A DNA stretch of 26,353 bases from CBDUSL01 sp965370265 (GCA_965370265.1 CBDUSL010000009.1:1-26353); one strand, 5' to 3'; counted from the first letter of the stretch, positions 8,575-17,276 are shown. Notes: generated from the sequence alone by a model not told the origin. Made by a program: numbers and translations.

Positions 8575-8595
8575 ATGCCCAAAAATGCTAAATAA
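8575..8595 (+). other. Six-codon mini open reading frame overlapping the pilB start
   Basis: ATG at 8575 opens a six-codon frame (MPKNAK) closed by TAA at 8593-8595, spanning the pilB ATG at 8585 in another frame. pilB has no Shine-Dalgarno sequence, so ribosomes loading at 8575 and terminating at 8595 could feed reinitiation at pilB. It may equally be a chance occurrence in an A-rich leader. Confidence 0.25.
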
Positions 8596-10306
8596 CGAAC
8601 AATTAAAAAGTGTTCTCCTAAAACAAAAGGTTCTTGATAAATCGAGTCTTGATGAAGCAGTAAAAAAATCCAAAGAGGAGGGCAAAGATTTAAGTGAATA
8701 TCTTCTTCATAATAATATTGTTAGTGAGGATGTTATTTATGAAACTACCGCAAAACACCTAAATATACCTTTTATTGACCTTAAAGATCAGATTATTAGA
8801 AAAGATATTTTAAATCTAATACCTGAACCGATTGTTCAGGTTCATAATCTTTTTGCTTTTGATATAACAGAAAATGAAATAAAAATTGCCTGTCTCGACC
8901 CGGAAGATATTCAGACATTTGAATTTATTGAAAAAAAAACCGGCTTAAAGCTTTTAATCCACGTTACTAATCCCGAAAGCGTTAAATCGGCCCTCAAACA
9001 ATACCACAAAGGATTAAAGGCCGAATTTAAGGATATTAAGGGCGAAGAAGAGTCCCCCGATTCACCGGACTTAAAAAAACTGGCCGAAGATCTTCCAGTC
9101 GTCAGAATTATAGACACAATTTTGGAATATGCTATTTTTGAAAATGCCTCTGATATCCACATTGAACCATCAGAAAAAGACACGATTATCAGATATCGTA
9201 TCGACGGAATTCTAAGGGATGTAATGACTCTGCCAAAAAATGTACAATCAGGTGTTATCGCCAGAATAAAGATTCTTTCTAATCTAAAAATTGATGAGCA
9301 TCGCCTTCCTCAGGATGGCCGTTTTAAGATAAAAATTGAAAATCAAAAGGTATCTTTTCGCGTTTCTATTATTCCTGTTTTTGACGGAGAAAAAGTAGTT
9401 CTTCGTCTTCTTCGCGAATCCGCCCAAGTTCTTACCCTTGAACAGTTAGGGTTTTTAAAAAAACCTCTTATATTAGTGAGAGAAAATATTAAAAAACCCC
9501 ACGGAATTTTATTGGTAACAGGCCCGACCGGATCCGGTAAAACTACTACTCTTTACAGCATTCTTAATCTTCTAAATTCACCAAAAGTAAACATCTCCAC
9601 AATTGAAGATCCTATTGAATACCGAATGCCAAGGATAAATCAGAGCCAAGTTAATCCAAAAATCGGTTTTAGTTTCGCCACCGGTTTAAGATCACTTCTT
9701 CGCCAGGATCCAAATATAATTATGGTCGGTGAAATTCGCGATCAAGAAACCGCTGAAATTGCGGTTCATTCAGCTATGACCGGTCATCTTGTTCTAACCA
9801 CCCTTCATACAAATGATGCGGCTACTTCTTTGCCCCGACTCGTTAAGATGGGAATTCCTTCTTTTTTAATCGCATCAACCACTAATATAATAATTGCCCA
9901 GCGTCTGGTCCGGAAAATATGTCTTGGTTGTATCGAAAGCTACATTTTGACCAAAAAAAATATTGAGGAGCTCCAAAAACAATTCAATTTTTTGGAAGTT
10001 TTGAAAGTATTAGAAAGAGAAGGAGCTATTATTTCCGCTAATCAATCCAATGAATCCCTTCTTTTTTATCGGGGCAAAGGCTGTAAAAAATGCAACGGAG
10101 AGGGGTATAAAGGACGAATCGGTATTTATGAAATTTTAAATAATACCGAAGAAATTACCAAATTAATACTTGAAGGAGCTCCGTCCGGAGAGATTGAAAA
10201 AAAAGCCATTCAACAGGGAATGATTACAGTTCTTCAAGATGGCTTTTTCAAAGCCAAAACAGGTATTACCACCATCGAAGAAGTCTTAAGAGTAACCCAG
10301 GAATAA
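8585..10306 (+). CDS. pilB: Type IV pilus extension ATPase PilB
   Basis: A 573-residue GspE/PilB secretion ATPase that powers pilus polymerisation as a cytoplasmic hexamer at the inner membrane. The N-terminal MshEN/T2SSE_N-type region occupies about residues 1-145. The conserved ASDIHIEP segment is near 188-195 and RYRIDG near 203-208. Walker A GPTGSGKTT is at 313-321, the Asp box IEDPIEYR near 340, and Walker B RQDPNIIMVGEIRD is centred on D375-E383. The His box is TGHLVLTTLHTND at about 399-411. A zinc-binding four-cysteine module C446/C449 and C500/C503 is intact. This, together with the long N-domain, marks an extension ATPase and not PilT. It is first in the pilus operon. Confidence 0.96.
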   Translation: MLNNEQLKSVLLKQKVLDKSSLDEAVKKSKEEGKDLSEYLLHNNIVSEDVIYETTAKHLNIPFIDLKDQIIRKDILNLIPEPIVQVHNLFAFDITENEIKIACLDPEDIQTFEFIEKKTGLKLLIHVTNPESVKSALKQYHKGLKAEFKDIKGEEESPDSPDLKKLAEDLPVVRIIDTILEYAIFENASDIHIEPSEKDTIIRYRIDGILRDVMTLPKNVQSGVIARIKILSNLKIDEHRLPQDGRFKIKIENQKVSFRVSIIPVFDGEKVVLRLLRESAQVLTLEQLGFLKKPLILVRENIKKPHGILLVTGPTGSGKTTTLYSILNLLNSPKVNISTIEDPIEYRMPRINQSQVNPKIGFSFATGLRSLLRQDPNIIMVGEIRDQETAEIAVHSAMTGHLVLTTLHTNDAATSLPRLVKMGIPSFLIASTTNIIIAQRLVRKICLGCIESYILTKKNIEELQKQFNFLEVLKVLEREGAIISANQSNESLLFYRGKGCKKCNGEGYKGRIGIYEILNNTEEITKLILEGAPSGEIEKKAIQQGMITVLQDGFFKAKTGITTIEEVLRVTQE

Positions 10307-10309
10307 AAT

Positions 10310-11524
10310 ATGTCTGAGTTTAAATATATAGCACGTTCTCAAGATGGTAAAGTTGTTAAGGGAGCAACTAATGTTAAAAATGAAAACGAACTGGTTGATT
10401 ATTTGAAAAAACAAAACCTTACTCTTACATCAATTAAAAACCAAGCAAAAAAATCAAAAAATATGCTTGGTTTTATAGAACGTTTTCAAAGAATCCCTTC
10501 CACTCAAAAAATATTCTTCGTTAATAACCTCGAAGTAATGATGCGCTCCGGTTTTTCTATTGGGAGAGCTTTGGGCGTTTTGGCCGATCAAACCAGTTCA
10601 AAATTGCTTAAAAAAATCGTTCTTGATATAAAAAATAACGTGGAATCCGGAAAATCTTTTGCAGAATCTTTGGGAAAATATTCAAAATTATTTTCTGAAT
10701 TATTTGTTAATATGGTTGCCGCCGGAGAGGCTTCAGGCCAGCTAGATGCCGTATTAAAAAAGCTTGCCATTCAGCTAAGAAAAGACCATGCTCTTATTGC
10801 GAAAGTAAAAGGCGCTTTAACCTATCCGATTATCGTTATTATCGCCATGATCGGCGTTGGGATCGCTATGATGGTATTTGTTATTCCTCAATTAACAACC
10901 GTTTTTACGGAATCAGGGGTAGAACTTCCCCTGGTTACCCGCATTCTGATGGACTCAAGCTCCTTTATTATAACCAACGGTCTTTTTCTCGCTGTTGGCT
11001 TAGTCATATTAATTATTGCTTTAATGCGGCTTTTTAAAACTAAAAAAGGCAAGTCTTTCCTTCATAAAGCTTTTATTAAAATGCCCTTATTTTCTCCAAT
11101 TGTTAAAAAAGTTAACCTTGCCCGTTTTAGCCGAAGTTTACATTCCTTACTAAAAACCGACATACCAATTGTAACGTCATTCGAAATAATTTCAAAAACT
11201 CTTGGTAATGTTCATTACCGCGTCGCTATTAAAAATACAGCCGAAAAACTTAAAACCGGTTCATCAGTAAAATCTTGTCTTGAAAAATACCCCAATTTAT
11301 TTACCCCTGTAATTTTACAAATGATTTCAGTCGGTGAAGAAAGCGGAACATTAGATACTATTACCGAGGATATTGCCAGTTTTTATGAGGAGGAAGTTGA
11401 CCAAACCATGAATAACCTATCCACGATAATTGAACCGATACTGATGCTTTTTCTTGGAGGTGGTGTGGCTGCTATGGCCGCCGCCATCATCCTTCCGATT
11501 TATCAACTTTCAGAAGCAGTATAA
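10310..11524 (+). CDS. pilC: Type IV pilus inner-membrane platform protein PilC
   Basis: A 404-residue GspF/PilC family protein, the membrane platform that couples the PilB motor to pilin insertion. It has two repeated T2SSF domains, about residues 69-195 and 272-400. Each carries the typical pattern of a short helix bundle (for example GEASGQLDAVLKKLA and GEESGTLDTITEDIA) followed by membrane helices. Hydrophobic segments lie near 167-190, 218-236 and 370-395. The ATG at 10310 is 3 nt after the pilB stop, with AGGA inside the end of pilB acting as ribosome-binding site. Confidence 0.96.
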   Translation: MSEFKYIARSQDGKVVKGATNVKNENELVDYLKKQNLTLTSIKNQAKKSKNMLGFIERFQRIPSTQKIFFVNNLEVMMRSGFSIGRALGVLADQTSSKLLKKIVLDIKNNVESGKSFAESLGKYSKLFSELFVNMVAAGEASGQLDAVLKKLAIQLRKDHALIAKVKGALTYPIIVIIAMIGVGIAMMVFVIPQLTTVFTESGVELPLVTRILMDSSSFIITNGLFLAVGLVILIIALMRLFKTKKGKSFLHKAFIKMPLFSPIVKKVNLARFSRSLHSLLKTDIPIVTSFEIISKTLGNVHYRVAIKNTAEKLKTGSSVKSCLEKYPNLFTPVILQMISVGEESGTLDTITEDIASFYEEEVDQTMNNLSTIIEPILMLFLGGGVAAMAAAIILPIYQLSEAV

Positions 11525-11526
11525 AC

Positions 11527-12480
11527 ATGCAAAAACAAAATAGCCAAAAAGGATTCACTCTTATTGAAGCTCTAATTTCGATATTAGTTGTTTCTTTTTT
11601 AGTATTCATTTACGCAAATACCAGTTATTTTATCGAACGGGCCGGTCAAATAAAAAATACTATTCTTGCCTACAACATCGCCCAGGAAGAAATCGAATCC
11701 TTAAGAAATTTAAACTATGATTCATTAACAAATCAGATCGAAGGAGATTTTATGAATGTCGTCCATAATAAAGGCAGTTGGAAAGTATTTAATGATGGAA
11801 CAACTAATGTTTATGAACTAGCTGCATCTACTGACTTAGGATTAACTGGTTTAGCCCTTCTCCCTTTTGGAAACATGACCGATTACACTTTAGAAACAGA
11901 TATAAAAATAGATTCTGACTCCCCGGTCACTTGGGAATCCGGATTCTTTTTTCGAATTAAAGATATTAATAATTTTTACCGGGTAAGTTTTGATAGCACT
12001 GATCTTTATATTTACAAAAAAGTTAATGGGGTTGAAACTGTCCTTTTTACCAGTTCCCTTATTACGACAACTAATTTTTGGAATACGTTCAAGCTTGTAA
12101 TATCCGGCAATAATTTTGAAATATACAGAAACCTAAATCTATTAGGCTCTTGCAGTGACCCTGAAAGTAGTTTTAGTCACGGTAAGATAGCTCTCCTTGG
12201 TATTAATGGCCCTCATTCATATTTTGATGATGTTAAAATTGATGGATCCCTAGTAATAAACGGCGACTTTGAAGCCGGCCCATTAGACAAATTAGCCGAA
12301 GATTGGCAGTGGCTAAGTCTTTACGAATTACCCCGGGGACTGGGTAAACTGACTATTGAGGATTACGAAGGTGATAGTAATATTAAAAACATTTATGTAA
12401 CCGTGGAATGGTTTGATGGTAATAAAATTCGTGATATTGAGCTACAAACTTTAATAAGCAAATATGGTATTCATTTATAA
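11527..12480 (+). CDS. PilV-type minor pilin with an inserted concanavalin A/LamG-like domain
   Basis: A 317-residue prepilin-like protein. The class III-type prepilin signal QKG/FTLIEALISI places cleavage after G9, with Glu5 of the mature protein (E14), then the usual hydrophobic N-helix and AQEEIESLRNLNYDSL. The C-terminal part from about residue 268 (LPRGLGKLTIEDYEG, then IKNIYVTVEW and LQTLISKYG) looks like an ordinary PilV minor pilin. Between them, about residues 75-245, is a beta-rich block: an opening WKVFNDG, then YTLETDIKI, GFFFRIKDINNFYRVSF, FWNTFKLVISGNNFEIY, GKIALLG and SYFDDVKIDG. This strand pattern is that of a concanavalin A/laminin-G jelly roll, a fold that often binds glycans. 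The role as a surface-exposed minor pilin is inferred. The gene overlaps the next pilin by 17 nt. Confidence 0.85.
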   Translation: MQKQNSQKGFTLIEALISILVVSFLVFIYANTSYFIERAGQIKNTILAYNIAQEEIESLRNLNYDSLTNQIEGDFMNVVHNKGSWKVFNDGTTNVYELAASTDLGLTGLALLPFGNMTDYTLETDIKIDSDSPVTWESGFFFRIKDINNFYRVSFDSTDLYIYKKVNGVETVLFTSSLITTTNFWNTFKLVISGNNFEIYRNLNLLGSCSDPESSFSHGKIALLGINGPHSYFDDVKIDGSLVINGDFEAGPLDKLAEDWQWLSLYELPRGLGKLTIEDYEGDSNIKNIYVTVEWFDGNKIRDIELQTLISKYGIHL

Positions 12481-13027
12481 AAACAAAAAAGGCTTTACCT
12501 TAATAGAGGCATTAATTTCGATCGTAATCATCGCTATTATTGGTTTTGTCATATCCAATATTATTATTTCTGCCTTCTTTGTCGTAAATATGCAAAGAGT
12601 TTATTTGAATTTGCAGCAGGAAACAGCGACCACTCTCAAAAAATTGGGTGAAACCACTAAAGAATCTATTTCTATCGTAAACTATCCGGAAGATATTCCT
12701 ACCTATTTTACCGACTCCGATACGCTCGCTCTCAAAGTAATAGGGGTAGATACTGATGGCACTCCCCTTCATGAAATCTATGACTATTTTATTTACTACC
12801 TAGATGGTAATATTCTTAAATTACAAATTGACGCTGATCCGCTAAGTAGTGGCCGAGAAGATAAAAGTATTAATATTAATAATTTTGTCGATAAGATTAT
12901 TTTTCGCTATAATACAATTGATCCCTTAAATTCAGACATGATTACTATTACCTTAATTTCAAGTGATGAAATTGGTTCAAAAATTAAGACTATTAAGGCG
13001 CAAACCAGCGCTTACATAAGAAATTAA
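12464..13027 (+). CDS. PilW/PilJ-type minor pilin
   Basis: A 187-residue protein with a prepilin leader ending KNKKG, then FTLIEALISI with Glu at mature position 5 and a hydrophobic helix to about residue 35, followed by a heptad-like amphipathic helix (QRVYLNLQQETATTLKKLGETTKESI). The remaining part forms a short beta-rich globular domain with YDYFIYYLDGNILKLQID and ITITLISSDEIG, the style of PilW/GspJ-like minor pilins that help initiate pilus assembly. Its start lies 17 nt inside the preceding pilin gene, so translation is coupled. Cleavage by a prepilin peptidase (PilD) is expected, but no such gene is in the window. Confidence 0.8.
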   Translation: MVFIYKNKKGFTLIEALISIVIIAIIGFVISNIIISAFFVVNMQRVYLNLQQETATTLKKLGETTKESISIVNYPEDIPTYFTDSDTLALKVIGVDTDGTPLHEIYDYFIYYLDGNILKLQIDADPLSSGREDKSININNFVDKIIFRYNTIDPLNSDMITITLISSDEIGSKIKTIKAQTSAYIRN

Positions 13028-13031
13028 CCAT

Positions 13032-14858
13032 ATGGACAAAAGAGGACAAATTTTAGTTATTGCTATTACCTTTCTCGGGGTAATTGTTCTATTAGTTGGC
13101 GTTTTGGTTGGATTTATTGTTGGTAATAACTATCTTATCCAAAAAAGATACCAACAAACTATTGCTTTTAATCTGGCTGAAGCGGGCATTGACAAGGCAA
13201 TTAACAAAATAAATATGGATTTAGGTTTTGGAGGAGAAACAGTTGATTTAACCAATGGTTCTTACGCTACCAACGTAACCGCTTTAAGCGGTAAAATTGT
13301 TCAAATTGAATCTATCGGATACTATCCTTCAGCCACAAATCCAAAAACCCAAAAAACGGTCAGTGTTCAAATGGAATTAAACACTGATGACGTTGCTTTT
13401 CATTATGGCGTTCAGGTTGGTGACGGGGGCTTGGATATGAAAATTAATTCCCATATTTACGGTAATGTTTTTTCAAACGGACCAGCGGAAGGCAGCGGCG
13501 AAATTCACGGCACCTGCCAGGTAGCCACTGGGTCCCAATACAGCTCATCACACGAAGTTCAAAGCCTGGGAGAAGACGGCGAGTATCGCTTTGGCTATGC
13601 TGTTCCCGAACTGGATACGGCCCAATCTTTTAGACCGAACGAAACAGGCAATATTACCATGGTTTCCTTAAAGCTAAAGAAAAAATGCGAGGAAGATAAA
13701 GAAAATAAGTGTCCTTCAAATTTAACTGTCCGTATTATGGCGGATGATAGTGGCATACCTGACAAAAATAATGTACTTGCAACCGGTGTTCTTAGTCAGT
13801 CCCTTATTTCTATGAATGAATATTCCTGGGTTAATGTGTCCATTGATACTCCGGTTGAATTAACAGCAGGAAATTATTACTGGATAATGCTTTCCACTTC
13901 TGATTTCTATCCCGCCGGAAATACATTACGCTATTGGTGGTGGGCCAAGGATAAAAATCAGGGTTATGGCAACGGTGTCGCCAAACACTCAGACAATTGG
14001 GATCAGGGGTTTCCTGTTTGGACCCAATTTATTGGTGATTTAAATTTCAAAATATACACAGGAACCAACACTAACTATATTGACGGTTTGAATATTGACG
14101 ATGATGCCTACGCCTATGATATAAAAAATGCAATTATTGGTAATAAAGCCTACTATACATTTATAGACGGCCTTACAACCGTTAATGGGACAATTTGTCC
14201 AAATGCAAGCTGTTATCCTGATTCTCCAGCTCCCGGCCTTCAAAATATGCCCATCTCCGAAGCCAATATTAATGACTGGAAACAGGAAGCAATTAACGGC
14301 GGCACCATTACAGGAGATTATACTCTTGATGGAACGTCCGCTGCTATTGGACCGATTGAAATAACCGGTAATTTAAAAGTAGACAATAACGCTTCCCTGG
14401 AAGTGACCGGAACTATTTATGTTCACGGAACAATACATTTTTCCAATAACTCACACGTTTATTTAACCAGTGATTATGGAATTGCCAGCGGTATAATAAT
14501 AAGTGACGGTGAAATTGACGTTTTTAATAATGTTATATTTTGCGGCTCTGGATTTTCAGCCGGCACCTGTGATACCTCCAATGGGAGCTATATTATGCTA
14601 GTCACTAACAGCAATAAATTAGATGACACCGACCCGGCCATTAATATTTCAAATAACGCGGAATCAGTTATATTTTATGCGGCTAATGGCGCTTTAAAAC
14701 TTAATAATAACGCCAATATATACGAAGCAGTCGGTTATCGCCTTATTCTCGAAAATCTGGCTACAGTTACCTATGAAAGCGGTTTAGCCGATGCTAATTT
14801 TACCTCGGGTCCGGGGGCAAGCTGGCAAATTAAAGAAGGCACTTGGCAGGAATTTTAA
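13032..14858 (+). CDS. Large PilX-like pilus-associated protein with jelly-roll and beta-helix-like regions
   Basis: A 608-residue protein. The N-terminus (RGQILVIAITFLGVIVLLVG helix, then FNLAEAGIDKAINKIN) matches the PilX/GspK-like N-terminal region. There is no conserved Glu5 after a possible G5/Q6 cleavage point, as is common in that group. Residues about 195-345 form a module resembling the DUF4082/choice-of-anchor jelly roll: AQSFRPNETGNITMVSLKLKK, NLTVRIMADDSGIPDKNNVLA, WVNVSIDTPVELTAGNYYWIM. Residues about 360-595 are rich in short repeating strands with N/G turns (GNLKVDNNASLEVTGTIYVHGTIHFSNNSHVYL), suggesting a bactofilin-like or right-handed beta-helix surface. Seven cysteines are present, including a C389/C394 pair. 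Probable role: an exposed pilus tip or adhesion component, inferred from size and operon position. Confidence 0.75.
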   Translation: MDKRGQILVIAITFLGVIVLLVGVLVGFIVGNNYLIQKRYQQTIAFNLAEAGIDKAINKINMDLGFGGETVDLTNGSYATNVTALSGKIVQIESIGYYPSATNPKTQKTVSVQMELNTDDVAFHYGVQVGDGGLDMKINSHIYGNVFSNGPAEGSGEIHGTCQVATGSQYSSSHEVQSLGEDGEYRFGYAVPELDTAQSFRPNETGNITMVSLKLKKKCEEDKENKCPSNLTVRIMADDSGIPDKNNVLATGVLSQSLISMNEYSWVNVSIDTPVELTAGNYYWIMLSTSDFYPAGNTLRYWWWAKDKNQGYGNGVAKHSDNWDQGFPVWTQFIGDLNFKIYTGTNTNYIDGLNIDDDAYAYDIKNAIIGNKAYYTFIDGLTTVNGTICPNASCYPDSPAPGLQNMPISEANINDWKQEAINGGTITGDYTLDGTSAAIGPIEITGNLKVDNNASLEVTGTIYVHGTIHFSNNSHVYLTSDYGIASGIIISDGEIDVFNNVIFCGSGFSAGTCDTSNGSYIMLVTNSNKLDDTDPAINISNNAESVIFYAANGALKLNNNANIYEAVGYRLILENLATVTYESGLADANFTSGPGASWQIKEGTWQEF

Positions 14859-14859
14859 A

Positions 14860-15909
14860 ATGTTTGAACTAAATCCTTTCAAAAACTCTTTTGGCCTGGA
14901 TATTTCCGAAAATATTGTCCGTTTGGCTAAAATTGTTAAAACAAGAAAAAATAACCATCTTATTTCCTTAAACGAAGAAAAAATTAAGGAAGGTGTTATA
15001 TTTGAGGGAGAAATAAAGAATGAAGTAAAACTTAAAGAATCAATTCAAAAACTGATCAATACTGTTAATGGTAAAAAAATTAGAACCCGCTATGTAAAAT
15101 CCGTAATACCAGAAAGAAAAACTTTTATAAAGATGATTCAGATTCCAAAAACAAAAAAAACAGATCTTTCGGAAGCAGTAAAATGGGAAGCGGCCCAGCA
15201 TATACCCCTTAGTCTTGATGAAATATATTTAGATTGGCAAATAATAAATGTTCAATCAGCTACTCAAAAAATAAATGTATTAGTAGCTGCCGCCCCTAAA
15301 ATAATTGTAAATTCCTATTGTTCCCTGTTCGAGTCTTTAAACCTTATTCCTATTTCATTAGAGATTGAATCACTTTCAACTATTAGAAGCATACTTCCGA
15401 AAGAAAAAGATGTAAAAGATTCTCTACTTGTGATTGATATCGGCGGAGTTCATACTAATTTAATAATTTACGATAAAAACACAATACAATTTTCTTCTTC
15501 CATCTCTTTCTCCGGAAATTCTATTACAAAAATCATTGCTAAAAAATTAAAAATAAAAGAAAGTGACGCCGAAAAGCTAAAATTAATTTACGGTCTTGAA
15601 AAAAAGAAAGGGAAAGGAAAATTAAAAAGTATCATTGAACCTGAATTAAAAGATTTGGTTGATAAAATTAAACAAACTCAAAATTTTTATATAAATCATT
15701 TTTCTGGAGCCGAAAAATTTAAAAAAATAATTATTTCAGGCGGCGGATCTCAAATGAAGCATTTACCCCAGTTTCTTTCGGAAAAACTAAATGTTTCTGC
15801 TTCTGTCGCTAATCCCCTTTCAAATATTAAAATTAATAAGAAGCTGGAACAAATCTTAAAAAATAACGCCCCTTCTTTCACTACCGCCATTGGTTTGGCC
15901 CTAAAATAA
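14860..15909 (+). CDS. pilM: Type IV pilus assembly protein PilM (actin-like ATPase)
   Basis: A 349-residue cytoplasmic actin-fold protein that binds the N-terminal tail of PilN and links the pilus machine to the cytoplasm. Nucleotide-binding motifs are FGLDISENIVRLAKI (phosphate 1, residues 11-25), LLVIDIGGVHTNLIIYD (phosphate 2, 189-205) and IIISGGGSQMKHLP (adenosine motif, about 290-303). The block SEAVKWEAAQHIPLSLDE is typical of PilM. The frame is open 69 nt upstream inside the preceding gene, but the ATG at 14860 is preferred. It yields the normal PilM N-terminus, follows the previous stop by one base, and has AGGA at a suitable distance. Confidence 0.93.
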   Translation: MFELNPFKNSFGLDISENIVRLAKIVKTRKNNHLISLNEEKIKEGVIFEGEIKNEVKLKESIQKLINTVNGKKIRTRYVKSVIPERKTFIKMIQIPKTKKTDLSEAVKWEAAQHIPLSLDEIYLDWQIINVQSATQKINVLVAAAPKIIVNSYCSLFESLNLIPISLEIESLSTIRSILPKEKDVKDSLLVIDIGGVHTNLIIYDKNTIQFSSSISFSGNSITKIIAKKLKIKESDAEKLKLIYGLEKKKGKGKLKSIIEPELKDLVDKIKQTQNFYINHFSGAEKFKKIIISGGGSQMKHLPQFLSEKLNVSASVANPLSNIKINKKLEQILKNNAPSFTTAIGLALK

Positions 15910-15913
15910 AAAC

Positions 15914-16468
15914 ATGATTAATCTTAATCTAATACCACCAGAAAAAAAGACCAAACTTAAAGAGGAAAAAGTAATTTTCCTCCTAAAAACTATTGCTTTT
16001 ACTTTAGTCATTTTTTTCGGGCTTTTTTTGGGATTATTATATGGAACCCGTATTCTCCTTGATCAAAGATTAACTAAAATAAATAATGAAATATCATCCC
16101 TTGAATCAACCACAGCAAACGGGAACCAGTCTACTTTTTCTAGTTTAATAAAAGAAATTAATGAAAAAATTGTAATAATAAAAAATATTCAAAGTAATTA
16201 TATAAAATGGTCGGCATATCTTGCGGAATTTTCTCCCCTTATTCCTGCAAATATCAGCTTAAATGAGATAACTATTAATCAGGAAACTTGTAAAATTCAA
16301 ATAAGAGGAATTGCTTCTTTTAGAGATGATTTTTTAATTTTGAAATCAAATTTAGAAAATTCTTTAATTTTAGATAGTATTGAGTCCCCAATTTCAAATT
16401 TAATAAAACAAGAGAATATTAATTTTGACTTAAGCGCCACTATGGTCTTAGAGGAATACCATCTTTAA
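15914..16468 (+). CDS. pilN: Type IV pilus assembly protein PilN
   Basis: A 184-residue bitopic inner-membrane protein. The N-terminal MINLNLIPPEKK is the conserved PilM-binding tail (INLLP motif). One transmembrane helix spans about residues 24-47, then a short coiled coil (LTKINNEISSLES, and IKEINEKIVIIKNIQSNY), then a ferredoxin-like beta-rich domain (ISLNEITINQETCKIQIRGIAS). It forms the alignment complex with PilM and PilO. The ATG at 15914 is 4 nt after the pilM stop. Confidence 0.9.
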   Translation: MINLNLIPPEKKTKLKEEKVIFLLKTIAFTLVIFFGLFLGLLYGTRILLDQRLTKINNEISSLESTTANGNQSTFSSLIKEINEKIVIIKNIQSNYIKWSAYLAEFSPLIPANISLNEITINQETCKIQIRGIASFRDDFLILKSNLENSLILDSIESPISNLIKQENINFDLSATMVLEEYHL

Positions 16469-16470
16469 GT

Positions 16471-16989
16471 ATGAAATTTAGAGAAAAAATATTAATAATC
16501 ACGGCCAGTTTTTTAATAATTTTTACGGCAATTATTTTATTTTTAATTCTTCCTCTTTTGAAGGATGTTACCCAGTCCAATCGACAGATTGAGGACCGAA
16601 GAATTGTATATGAAATAAATAAACGACGTTCTGAAAACTTAGTTTCTTTCCAAAAAGATATAGAGAATATACAACTACAAAACGACATTCTCAAAAATAT
16701 GTTTATTAACGAAACAAACCAGCTTTCTTTTTTCCGCGACTTAGAAAACATTGCTCAATCTAATAGTTTAAATTTAAATTATAATCTCGAGGAGGCCAGT
16801 AAAAAATCTAAATCTCCGAAAGAAGTTCTGATTAATATTAGTCTGGAAGGAAAATACAATAACGTATTAAAATTTATAGCTGGTCTTGAAGCATTAGATT
16901 ATTATATAAAATTTACCAGTTTTTCTTTTAAATCAACAACTATTCAAAATATTCAAGTCACTATCCAGGCAATAACCTACTGGCAATAA
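16471..16989 (+). CDS. pilO: Type IV pilus assembly protein PilO-like
   Basis: A 172-residue bitopic membrane protein with a single N-terminal helix (about residues 7-29), a coiled-coil segment (SNRQIEDRRIVYEINKRRSENLVSFQKDIENIQ) and a C-terminal compact domain ending in YIKFTSFSFKSTTIQNIQVTIQAITYW. The layout, length and position directly after pilN match PilO, which dimerises with PilN. Sequence conservation in this family is low, so the name rests on architecture and context. It starts 2 nt after the pilN stop. Confidence 0.8.
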   Translation: MKFREKILIITASFLIIFTAIILFLILPLLKDVTQSNRQIEDRRIVYEINKRRSENLVSFQKDIENIQLQNDILKNMFINETNQLSFFRDLENIAQSNSLNLNYNLEEASKKSKSPKEVLINISLEGKYNNVLKFIAGLEALDYYIKFTSFSFKSTTIQNIQVTIQAITYWQ

Positions 16990-16994
16990 ATAAT

Positions 16995-17258
16995 ATGGAA
17001 AAAATAGATAAATCAAAATATATTATTCTTCTGAAAAAATATTTATATCCAGTCGTTTTTTTAGTACTTATTCTATTTCTCATTTATGAGGTTTTCTTTA
17101 TTTATTCAAATATTGTAGAAAATGAAATTAATGAAACTGAAATTACGGCCCGTGAGGAAAAAATAAACGAAATTGGCTACAATACAATAATTGAAAAAAA
17201 TAATAATAAAAAAGAAACAACTTTCCATACATTAGAAGATATAAATAATCCTTTTTAG
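16995..17258 (+). CDS. Small single-pass membrane protein closing the pilus operon
   Basis: An 87-residue protein with a basic N-terminus (KIDKSKYIILLKKYLY), one transmembrane helix (about residues 17-37) and a charged, probably coiled outer tail (VENEINETEITAREEKINE) ending HTLEDINNPF. I recognise no family. The gene starts 5 nt after pilO and is followed by the operon terminator, so it is very likely part of the pilus machine. In diderm bacteria the next gene after pilO is usually the lipoprotein gene pilP. This protein has no lipobox and no PilP domain, so if it replaces PilP it does so only in position. Confidence 0.7.
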   Translation: MEKIDKSKYIILLKKYLYPVVFLVLILFLIYEVFFIYSNIVENEINETEITAREEKINEIGYNTIIEKNNNKKETTFHTLEDINNPF

Positions 17259-17276
17259 AATATAGAAATCAAAAAT

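Noticed and set aside
8479..8685. 68-codon minus-strand frame across the pilB promoter
   Set aside because: It overlaps the glycosyltransferase end, a consensus promoter and the pilB start; it has no supporting signals and low-complexity composition.
14791..14859. Upstream in-frame start for pilM inside the preceding gene
   Set aside because: It adds 23 basic residues absent from PilM. The ATG at 14860 has a ribosome-binding site and gives the normal N-terminus.
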